Source of the DNA: Bacteroidota bacterium
GTDB taxonomy: Bacteria > Bacteroidota > Bacteroidia > Bacteroidales > F082
NCBI GenBank assembly: GCA_020444415.1
Contig: JAHLLA010000016.1
Span: 1 to 40,698 of the forward strand
Length of the DNA: 40,698 nt
Direction of reading: 5' to 3'
Shown: one piece after another, positions 33,869 through 40,698 of the stretch
How the letters are laid out: the number at the start of each line of letters is the position of its first letter
How positions within the stretch are numbered: the first letter of the stretch is position 1
Made by a program: the position numbers and the translations under genes
Notes under the pieces: model-generated
Told to the model about the DNA's origin: nothing
The model's database searches: none
What the model saw: the letters and a program-made list of their open reading frames with translations, nothing else

Positions 33869-36298
33869 ATGAAAAAAATTCTATCCATGTTGGCATTGTT
33901 TGCAGCACCAATTATTGCTTCTGCAAGCGAAGCTGATCTTGTAATTCCTGATGGTATTAAAGCCGAAAGCATCCTGTATTGGGGCTTCCTGATCACTTTT
34001 GCCGGTTTTCTTTTTGGTTTATACCAATTCATGAAAGTAAAAAAGATTAAGGCACACCAATCCATGCTGGATGTTGCCAAAGTTATTTATGAGACAGGTA
34101 AAACCTACCTGATTCAACAGGGTAAATTTCTGGCCATTCTTTTCGTTTTTATCGGTGCAGCAGTCGCTTTCTACTTCGGTTTTTTATCACAACATGAAGT
34201 TGTTAACGAAGTAACCGGTGTGATAACTATGGAGAAGTCCTTTGGTATCGGAGGTGTACTGATGATCCTGGGATGGACCGTTATTGGAATTCTCGGTTCA
34301 TACAGCGTGGCCTGGTTTGGTATCAGGATGAATACACTGGCCAACTCGCGAATGGCATTTGCCTCTCTGGAAAGAAAACCAATTAAATTGCTCAATATTC
34401 CTTTGAATGCAGGTATGAGTATTGGAGTTGTATTGATCTCACTGGAATTGATCATGATGTTGATCATTCTGCTTTTTGTTCCGGGCGAGTATGCAGGTGC
34501 CAGTTTTATCGGTTTTGCCATTGGCGAATCGTTAGGCGCTTCAGTACTCAGAATTGCAGGAGGTATTTTTACCAAGATTGCTGACATTGGATCGGACCTG
34601 ATGAAGGTTATCTTTAAAATTGGAGAGGACGACCCAAGGAATCCGGGCACCATAGCTGACTGTGTAGGTGACAATGCCGGCGACAGTGTAGGCCCCACCG
34701 CCGACGGGTTTGAAACTTATGGTGTAACTGGCGTGGCGTTGATCACTTTTATTCTACTGGCTGTAACCGATGTTGAATACCAGGTTCAATTGCTTTCATG
34801 GATATTCCTCATGCGTATATTAATGATTATAACTTCCATCGTGTCGTTCTGGATCAACGGTGCCATTTCAAAATCAAGGTACAGCCACGTAGATGAACTC
34901 GATTTTGAAAAACCATTAACATCACTGGTTTGGATCACTTCTATATTATCCATCATTGTAACTTTCATAATCAGCTACCTGGTTATTCGTGATTTACCAA
35001 ATAATATGTGGATTGTTTTATCGGTCATTATCAGTGCAGGTACCCTGGGCGCAGCACTTATCCCTGAATTCACGAAGATATTTACCAGTCCCAAATCAAC
35101 CCATGTAAATGAAGTGGTGGAAGCTTCTAAAAAAGGTGGCGCATCATTAAACATTCTCTCCGGATTGGTAGCAGGAAATTTCAGTGCATTCTGGATGGGT
35201 ATGGTATTTTTCCTATTGATGTTTATAGCCTACTTTGCCAGCACATTCGGATTGGGCGACTTTATGATTTATCCATCCATTTTCGCCTTTGGTCTTGTGG
35301 CATTTGGAATGCTGGGCATGGGTCCGGTTACCATTGCGGTTGACAGTTATGGTCCAGTTACGGATAATGCACAATCCATCTACGAACTATCTTTAATAGA
35401 AGAAAATCAGAAGGAATTAACGCCGGAAATTGAAAGAGATTTCGGCTTTACACCTGATTTCGAAAAGTCGAAGTATTATCTTGAGGCAAATGACGGTGCG
35501 GGAAACACCTTCAAAGCGACTGCGAAGCCCGTGTTGATAGGTACTGCCGTTGTAGGTGCCACCACCATGATCTTCTCTTTGATCCTCGTAATCAAGAGCA
35601 CACTCGGTGTGCAACCTGAAGAAATTCTTAATTTGCTGAATCCATACTCGATTCTTGGATTCCTGCTTGGAGGCGCTGTAATTTACTGGTTTACCGGTGC
35701 GTCTATTCAGGCGGTTACCACTGGTGCCGGTCGCGCTGTTGAGTTTATCAAGAAGAATATCAATCTCGATCCAAATGCACCTAAAAAAGCTGATGTGGAG
35801 AAATCCAAAGCTGTTGTCAAGATTTGTACGGTCTATGCGCAAAAAGGAATGTGGAATATCTTTATTGCCATTTTCTCTTTTGCTTTGGCATTTGCCTTTT
35901 TATCATCGCCAGTTACTTCAAACGCACCGGTTTCGATGTTTGTTAGTTACCTGATATCCATTGCTTTCTTTGGATTGTTCCAGGCCGTTTTTATGGCCAA
36001 TGGTGGTGGAGCCTGGGATAATGCTAAAAAAGTTGTTGAAGTGGATATGCAGGAAAAGGGCACACCACTGCACGACGCCGTAGTTGTTGGCGACACCGTT
36101 GGTGATCCATACAAGGATACATCTTCCGTGGCTTTAAACCCGATTATCAAGTTTACAACCCTATTCGGACTGCTTGCCATGGAAATTGCCATTGCACCCA
36201 ATTTCAGAACATATGCTTATTATGTCGGTGGCACATTCCTGGTAATCGCTCTTTACTTCGTTTGGAGATCATTTTACAAGATGAGAATTAACGAGTAG
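33869..36298 (+). CDS. Divergent membrane-bound ion-pumping pyrophosphatase
   Basis: An 809-residue protein with about sixteen membrane segments. It keeps the pyrophosphate site: EDDPRNPGTIADCVGDNAGDSVG, NGGGAWDNAKK and VVGDTVGDPYKDTSSVALN. It departs from the usual family in two ways. The signature D-x7-K-x-E reads D239...V247-I-F249, so the K and E are lost, and the usual MAADLFE reads PTADGFE. At the potassium-dependence site the sequence is GNTFKA with K549, where K+-dependent enzymes have Ala; Lys marks K+-independent, proton-pumping types. It is also longer than the usual 660-770 residues, with a signal-like start (MKKILSMLALFAAPIIASAS). I infer a proton pump of a divergent Bacteroidetes branch. 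A strong terminator follows. Confidence 0.9.
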   Translation: MKKILSMLALFAAPIIASASEADLVIPDGIKAESILYWGFLITFAGFLFGLYQFMKVKKIKAHQSMLDVAKVIYETGKTYLIQQGKFLAILFVFIGAAVAFYFGFLSQHEVVNEVTGVITMEKSFGIGGVLMILGWTVIGILGSYSVAWFGIRMNTLANSRMAFASLERKPIKLLNIPLNAGMSIGVVLISLELIMMLIILLFVPGEYAGASFIGFAIGESLGASVLRIAGGIFTKIADIGSDLMKVIFKIGEDDPRNPGTIADCVGDNAGDSVGPTADGFETYGVTGVALITFILLAVTDVEYQVQLLSWIFLMRILMIITSIVSFWINGAISKSRYSHVDELDFEKPLTSLVWITSILSIIVTFIISYLVIRDLPNNMWIVLSVIISAGTLGAALIPEFTKIFTSPKSTHVNEVVEASKKGGASLNILSGLVAGNFSAFWMGMVFFLLMFIAYFASTFGLGDFMIYPSIFAFGLVAFGMLGMGPVTIAVDSYGPVTDNAQSIYELSLIEENQKELTPEIERDFGFTPDFEKSKYYLEANDGAGNTFKATAKPVLIGTAVVGATTMIFSLILVIKSTLGVQPEEILNLLNPYSILGFLLGGAVIYWFTGASIQAVTTGAGRAVEFIKKNINLDPNAPKKADVEKSKAVVKICTVYAQKGMWNIFIAIFSFALAFAFLSSPVTSNAPVSMFVSYLISIAFFGLFQAVFMANGGGAWDNAKKVVEVDMQEKGTPLHDAVVVGDTVGDPYKDTSSVALNPIIKFTTLFGLLAMEIAIAPNFRTYAYYVGGTFLVIALYFVWRSFYKMRINE

Positions 36299-36320
36299 AC
36301 TCAAACAAATATTTCATAAA

Positions 36321-36352
36321 AAAGGAGACTGGAATTCAGTCTCCTTTTTTTG
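36321..36352 (+). terminator. Rho-independent terminator after the pyrophosphatase gene
   Basis: AAAGGAGACTG (36321-36331) pairs perfectly with CAGTCTCCTTT (36337-36347) around the 5-base loop GAATT, followed by a T run. It is 22 bp after the stop codon and is the strongest terminator in the window. Confidence 0.93.
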
Positions 36353-36418
36353 TTAAAAACTTTTGTTAAATAATTAACAAAAGAACAAAAAAACACCTCT
36401 TTTGTTTATAAAGATGTG

Positions 36419-36426
36419 TACTTTTG
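36419..36426 (+). promoter_or_regulatory. -7 promoter element for gcvP
   Basis: TACTTTTG, an exact TAnnTTTG match followed by C. A TTTG at 36401 is too close (14 nt) to be a normal -33. The predicted leader to the ATG at 36493 is about 60 nt, longer than most here, leaving room for a regulatory leader, though I recognise no glycine riboswitch. Confidence 0.5.
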
Positions 36427-36492
36427 CACCCTGACATTTTCAATGTCAGTTTTAAGTTAAAACATGTATCAGTCAAAGATTTACAATACCAT

Positions 36493-39408
36493 ATGAAAGC
36501 AAATACTTTTTTAAAAAGGCACAATGGCCCCAGCGAACAGGATATAAAAAAAATGCTGACAACCATGGGGTTAAACTCCATTGAACAATTGATAGACGAA
36601 ACAGTTCCCAAAGCCATCAGGCTGGATAAATCCTTGCATTTAGGAGAAGGTATGTCGGAGTATGAATACCTGAATCACATCAGGTCGGTGGCCAGAATGA
36701 ACAAAGTATTCAAGTCGTATATTGGTATGGGGTATTACAATACGATCTCGCCTTCGGTGATCATCAGAAATGTATTTGAAAATCCGGGTTGGTACACTTC
36801 CTATACGCCTTATCAGGCTGAAATTTCACAAGGCCGGTTGGAAGCTTTAATGAATTTCCAAACGATGATCTCTGACTTAACAGGATTGCCACTTGCCAAT
36901 GCATCATTACTGGATGAAGGCACCGCTGCTGCTGAAGCTATGATCATGTTGTTTCATGCGCGGCCACGGGCACAGGTAAAAGCAAATGCCAATAAATTCC
37001 TCGTTTCCGACCAAATGCTACCACAAACTCTTGATATTTTGAAGATCAGGGCTGCTTCGAAGGATATCGAATTGGTGGTGCGTAGTGTAGAAAAATTTGA
37101 GTTTTCGGAAGATATTTTTGGTTGCATGGTCCAATATCCCAATCAAAAAGGTGATATCGTTGACCATTCAAACACAGCGGCGAAAGCAAATGAACATGAT
37201 ATACCACTTGCCGTAGCTACCGACCTGATGAGTTTGGCATTGCTGACACCCCCAGGGGAATGGGGAGCCAAAGTTGTTTTCGGAAACTCACAGCGTTTTG
37301 GTGTACCCATGGGTTATGGTGGCCCCCATGCTGCATTTTTTGCAACTACAGAAGACTTCAAAAGATTTATCCCCGGCAGGATCATAGGCATCTCAAAAGA
37401 TGTAAACGGCAACAACGCGTATCGTATGGCTTTACAGACCCGTGAACAACACATCAAGAGGGAACGTGCTACATCTAACATTTGCACAGCACAAGCCCTT
37501 CTGGCCATAATGGCTGGATTTTATGGCGTGTATCATGGCAAAGAAGGTATTAAAGAAATTGCCACTAAAATTCATATGTTCGCCATTGGATTGTCAAAAG
37601 CTGTTGAGAAGCTTGGCTATAAGCAACTCAATGAATATTTCTTCGACACCCTTTACATTCAATTACCGACTGGGATTACTGCTGACCAGCTTCAACATAC
37701 AGCCCTGGAACAAGGCGTTAATTTCAGGTATTTTGAAGATGGCCGGCATATCGGCATCAGCCTCGATGAAACTACCACCGAATTTGATGTTGGCGTTATT
37801 ATGGCGATCCTTACAAAAGTAGCCGGAAAAGAGCAATTTGAGCTGAATTTTGAGGCGTTGAATAACAATAAATCATCCTATATCCAGAAGGGTCTTCAAC
37901 GCACATCTGACTACCTGGAGCACCCTGTTTTTAACCAGTATCATTCGGAAACGGACATGATGAGGTATATGAAAAAACTGGAAAACAAAGACATTGCCCT
38001 GAACCGATCCATGATCCCCCTGGGCTCCTGCACTATGAAATTAAATGCTGCCAGTGAACTGATGCCCATCAGTTGGCCAGAGTTTACAAGTTTGCATCCA
38101 TTTGTGCCTACCGACCAGGCCAAAGGCTATCGATTCATTATTGATGAAATGGACCGCATATTATGCGAAGTAACCGGTTTCGCTGCCATGTCGTTCCAGC
38201 CTAATTCAGGTGCTGCAGGAGAATATACCGGTCTGATGGTAATCAGGGAATACCAAAAAAATAAAGGAGAAAGCCACCGCAATATCTGCCTTATTCCGGC
38301 TTCAGCCCATGGCACCAACCCAGCCAGCGCTATAATGGCAGGAATGGAGATTATTGTTATCAAAACAGACGCATCCGGCAATATTGACCTGGATGACCTG
38401 AAAGAAAAGGCGGAGGCCAATAAAGAAAAGTTATCAGCCATTATGGTGACATATCCTTCTACACATGGTGTATTTGAAGAAGGTATAATTGATGTGATGA
38501 ACATTATCCACGAAAATGGTGGCCAGGTATATATGGACGGTGCCAATATGAATGCACAGGTGGGTCTCACCAGTCCCGGATTTATAGGAGCAGATGTTTG
38601 CCACCTGAACCTGCACAAAACTTTTGCCATTCCCCATGGTGGTGGTGGACCGGGTGTGGGTCCCATTGGCGTTGCCGAACATCTGAAAGATTTTCTGCCG
38701 TCCCACTTATTTGCCGAAACAGGTGGTAAACAGGGCATACCTGCCATTGCAGCTGCGCCATTTGGCAGTGCACTTGTGTTGCTTATTTCATATGGTTATT
38801 TGAAAATGCTTGGTGCACATGGCCTTACGGAAGCCACCAAAGTAGCAATTCTGAATGCCAATTACCTGATGCACCAGTTAAAAGATGACTACCCTATTTT
38901 ATATACAGGAAAAAATGGTCACGTAGGCCATGAGATGATCCTGGATTGTAACCAGTTCAGCAAAAGTGCTGATATCACGGTTGTAGACATTGCCAAACGA
39001 TTAATGGATTTTGGTTTTCATGCCCCCACAGTGGCGTTTCCGGTACACGGCACCTTAATGGTGGAACCAACAGAAAGTGAGCCATTGAGCGAAATGAACT
39101 ATTTTATTGATGCTATGAAATCCATAAGGGAAGAGATAAGGGAGGTGGAAGAAGGAAAAGCAGAGCGAAAGAACAATGTGGTTTCCAATGCACCTCACAC
39201 TGCTGAAATGGTCATTACTGACAATTATGAATTTCCATACAGTCGTGAAAAAGCAGCCTATCCATCCGAATGGGTAAGGGATAACAAATACTTCACGCCC
39301 GTAGGTAAAATTGATGATGCCTACGGCGACAGGAACTTATGTGCCTGCCTGCCTATGGAAGCATACGGCGATGGTGAAATAAAAGTGAAAACTGAACCCC
39401 TGAAGTGA
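36493..39408 (+). CDS. gcvP: Glycine dehydrogenase (decarboxylating), glycine cleavage P protein
   Basis: A 971-residue single-chain P protein with both halves (P1 and P2) fused, as in E. coli. Start MKANTFLKRHNGPSEQDIKKML matches family N-termini, so I use the ATG at 36493 and not the upstream TTG, which lies inside the promoter element. P1 contains NPGWYTSYTPYQAEISQGRLE and SLLDEGTAAAEAM; P2 contains MIPLGSCTMKLN and the PLP lysine in DVCHLNLHKTFAIPHGGGGPG, with glycine-rich loop. It decarboxylates glycine and passes the aminomethyl group to GcvH, upstream of GcvT in the same complex. Its stop is 1 bp from the convergent cytochrome gene. Confidence 0.97.
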   Translation: MKANTFLKRHNGPSEQDIKKMLTTMGLNSIEQLIDETVPKAIRLDKSLHLGEGMSEYEYLNHIRSVARMNKVFKSYIGMGYYNTISPSVIIRNVFENPGWYTSYTPYQAEISQGRLEALMNFQTMISDLTGLPLANASLLDEGTAAAEAMIMLFHARPRAQVKANANKFLVSDQMLPQTLDILKIRAASKDIELVVRSVEKFEFSEDIFGCMVQYPNQKGDIVDHSNTAAKANEHDIPLAVATDLMSLALLTPPGEWGAKVVFGNSQRFGVPMGYGGPHAAFFATTEDFKRFIPGRIIGISKDVNGNNAYRMALQTREQHIKRERATSNICTAQALLAIMAGFYGVYHGKEGIKEIATKIHMFAIGLSKAVEKLGYKQLNEYFFDTLYIQLPTGITADQLQHTALEQGVNFRYFEDGRHIGISLDETTTEFDVGVIMAILTKVAGKEQFELNFEALNNNKSSYIQKGLQRTSDYLEHPVFNQYHSETDMMRYMKKLENKDIALNRSMIPLGSCTMKLNAASELMPISWPEFTSLHPFVPTDQAKGYRFIIDEMDRILCEVTGFAAMSFQPNSGAAGEYTGLMVIREYQKNKGESHRNICLIPASAHGTNPASAIMAGMEIIVIKTDASGNIDLDDLKEKAEANKEKLSAIMVTYPSTHGVFEEGIIDVMNIIHENGGQVYMDGANMNAQVGLTSPGFIGADVCHLNLHKTFAIPHGGGGPGVGPIGVAEHLKDFLPSHLFAETGGKQGIPAIAAAPFGSALVLLISYGYLKMLGAHGLTEATKVAILNANYLMHQLKDDYPILYTGKNGHVGHEMILDCNQFSKSADITVVDIAKRLMDFGFHAPTVAFPVHGTLMVEPTESEPLSEMNYFIDAMKSIREEIREVEEGKAERKNNVVSNAPHTAEMVITDNYEFPYSREKAAYPSEWVRDNKYFTPVGKIDDAYGDRNLCACLPMEAYGDGEIKVKTEPLK

Positions 39409-39409
39409 T

Positions 39410-40387
39410 TTAATCATTGTCAGGAACAAATCTTACAACCTTATTGGTTTTGGGTTCCAAATCCATCAAATAGGTATATAATGCAGAAAGATCAGAAACG
39501 GTCATACCTGCGAACATTTCCCAGGGCATATAGGTGTTAAAAGTATTGTCAGCCACATGCTGCGATACATAATTGGAATCAATGTATTGTTTGAACCTCC
39601 TGATAAATTGCTCTTCGGACCATTTACCGATGCCTGTTTCATTATCAGGTGTAATATTGGGTGAGTAAACGGTACCTCCTGTCAACAGAGGAAATTCACG
39701 TCCCCCTGCAAAGGCTTCCTCAATAACTATAGTACCTTTCTCTGCAACCGTGTGGCACTCGATGCATGACCAGGCAAGGTATTCACCATATGCGATTTTA
39801 TCTACAGGATCAGGAGCGGGGTGGTGATCCGTTTTCCCAGGAATCATATTTATAATGAAATTCATGGGAAAGTCCGATTCAGGTTCCGGATATGACTTTT
39901 CAACTGCAGGCAGTGTTTTTATATATGCAATTACTGAATAAACATCTTCTTTGTCAGCCTTGGCCAGGTAAGGATATGGCATAATCGGAAACAGCGCCCT
40001 TCCGTCCTTACTTACACCACTTGTAATAGCACGATATATTTCGCCATCTGTCCAGTCACCGATACCGCCGGGTGTAATATTGGTGGCATAATAGTGGCCC
40101 GGAAATCCCATTTCACGTGTAAATTCGTCACCACCACTACCTTCCGTACCTGCAATAGGCGGCGCTGAAAATTTTCTCCAATCGCGATCCGAATGACAAT
40201 CCATGCACAACCATACATGGTGGGCCAGGTATTCACCCCTTTCCAATCGCTCGGGGGTAATTTCAATCGTAATGTCAGGAGGTGGACCCACATCGGGTAA
40301 AGCGGCTTTAACATATATCAATAATCCCGCTATTGCAACGATGATAACCAGTAGCAACATGAGGAGGATTCGTAAAACTTTTTTCAT
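39410..40387 (-). CDS. Membrane-anchored diheme c-type cytochrome
   Basis: A 325-residue protein with an N-terminal membrane anchor (about 5-27) and two cytochrome c domains, each with a heme site: CMDCH at 61-65 and CIECH at 208-212, preceded by the parallel words RGEYLAHHVW and YGEYLAWS. Probable axial methionines lie in FPIMPYPYLAK (M136) and NTYMPWEMFAG. It should face the periplasm and carry electrons. Similar diheme proteins serve as alcohol or sugar dehydrogenase subunits or as small electron carriers, but no dehydrogenase or oxidase gene lies beside it, so the partner is unknown. It converges on gcvP. Confidence 0.88.
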   Translation of the reverse strand: MKKVLRILLMLLLVIIVAIAGLLIYVKAALPDVGPPPDITIEITPERLERGEYLAHHVWLCMDCHSDRDWRKFSAPPIAGTEGSGGDEFTREMGFPGHYYATNITPGGIGDWTDGEIYRAITSGVSKDGRALFPIMPYPYLAKADKEDVYSVIAYIKTLPAVEKSYPEPESDFPMNFIINMIPGKTDHHPAPDPVDKIAYGEYLAWSCIECHTVAEKGTIVIEEAFAGGREFPLLTGGTVYSPNITPDNETGIGKWSEEQFIRRFKQYIDSNYVSQHVADNTFNTYMPWEMFAGMTVSDLSALYTYLMDLEPKTNKVVRFVPDND

Positions 40388-40480
40388 GGTAAAAAGATAA
40401 TTTCAGAGCTCTAAATTAAGTTGAGAAATGAAACATTCAAAGCTGAACAGCTTAATTAACAGAATCTTAACAGTTAATTG
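40388..40480. other. Short intergenic region between aroE and the cytochrome gene
   Basis: An AT-rich gap of 93 bases. It has a small palindrome AAGCTGAACAGCTT at 40439-40452 with a 2-base loop and no T run, so I do not call a terminator. No exact -7 promoter element is seen for the cytochrome gene. Confidence 0.4.
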
Positions 40481-40698
40481 CTAGTCATTCCAAATCTTCC
40501 ATGAAGCTTCAGCCTGTAGCTGCAGCATTCTGAATCCATTCATGGTTTTAGCACCTTTTTTACGTCCAATATGCAGAAATTTAGTCTCTTCAGGGTTATA
40601 GATAAGGTCGTACAGAATGTGCTCTGCACCCAGGTTCTGATAAGGTATTGGAGGGGCATCGTCTACCTTCGGAAACATCCCGACAGGTGTTGTATTGA
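40481..40698 (-). CDS. aroE: Shikimate dehydrogenase, C-terminal part (cut by the window end)
   Basis: The last 72 codons of a gene whose start lies beyond the window. The frame reads in from the edge as NTTPVGMFPKVDDAPPIPY, the conserved NTTP.GM motif of AroE, then HILYDLIYNPEETKFL, GAKTMNGFRML and QAEASWKIW at the C-terminus. AroE reduces 3-dehydroshikimate to shikimate with NADPH in aromatic amino acid synthesis. An internal ATG at 40678 is not the start. Nothing suggests the gene is broken apart from the window edge. Confidence 0.93.
   Translation of the reverse strand, partial: NTTPVGMFPKVDDAPPIPYQNLGAEHILYDLIYNPEETKFLHIGRKKGAKTMNGFRMLQLQAEASWKIWND

Noticed and set aside
36427-36492. 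Glycine riboswitch before gcvP
   Set aside because: The leader is only about 60 nt and shows none of the conserved glycine-aptamer features that I know; it is too short for even a complete single aptamer with expression platform.
40439-40452. Terminator after aroE
   Set aside because: The palindrome AAGCTGAACAGCTT has a 2-base loop and no following T run on the minus strand.

Overview
The window looks like a chromosomal segment of a Bacteroidetes (Bacteroidota) bacterium, probably of the Bacteroidales/Marinilabiliales kind; this is inferred from gene content, not from a database match. The signs are a PorX response regulator and a protein with a type IX secretion C-terminal signal, the LpxC-FabZ fusion, the small L33-partner protein of this phylum (DUF4295), and at least eleven upstream sites matching the phylum's TAnnTTTG -7 promoter element, most of them about 40 nt before a start codon. 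Most genes are vertically inherited core genes. I see no rRNA, tRNA, CRISPR array, prophage or intact insertion sequence.

Layout. 1-617: a heptamer tandem repeat, then L33 and the DUF4295 protein (minus). 661-6243: ftcD-marC and hutI (minus, end of histidine degradation) on either side of an unusual membrane protein related to DUF2868 (plus). 6408-10729: a secreted C10 cysteine peptidase with CUB domains and a T9SS signal, an orphan IS1595-type DNA-binding module, two related thioredoxins (one a lipoprotein), and a WbqC-like protein. 10726-12705: tsaE and porX (minus). 12795-19031: HD phosphohydrolase, lpxD, lpxC-fabZ, lpxA, efp and a second lpxD-like gene (plus; lipid A synthesis). 19036-25482: a surface polysaccharide group with an O-antigen ligase/polymerase, a double-length Wzz-like protein, a flippase (minus) and a glycosyltransferase starting at TTG (plus). 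25555-25642: a palindromic repeat. 25699-28758: gcvT (minus), a conserved exported protein with a glutamine-amidotransferase-like look, and a TlpA-like thioredoxin (plus). 28760-33608: one minus-strand run, bifunctional nuclease - nucleoside transporter - thyA - four-helix-bundle (S23) - folA - lipoprotein. 33869-39408: a divergent membrane pyrophosphatase and gcvP (plus). 39410-40698: a diheme cytochrome c and the 3' end of aroE (minus).

Two themes recur. One-carbon/folate metabolism is represented by ftcD, hutI, gcvT, gcvP, folA and thyA, with a nucleoside transporter for thymidine salvage. Envelope biogenesis is represented by lipid A enzymes, polysaccharide export genes and the T9SS regulator PorX together with one likely T9SS cargo. 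The items most worth a second look are the DUF2868-like protein without its usual GTPase neighbour, the tandem-duplicated Wzz protein, the S23 gene lodged between thyA and folA inside inverted GGTTAA-type repeats, the pyrophosphatase lacking part of a signature motif, and the orphan transposase DNA-binding module.
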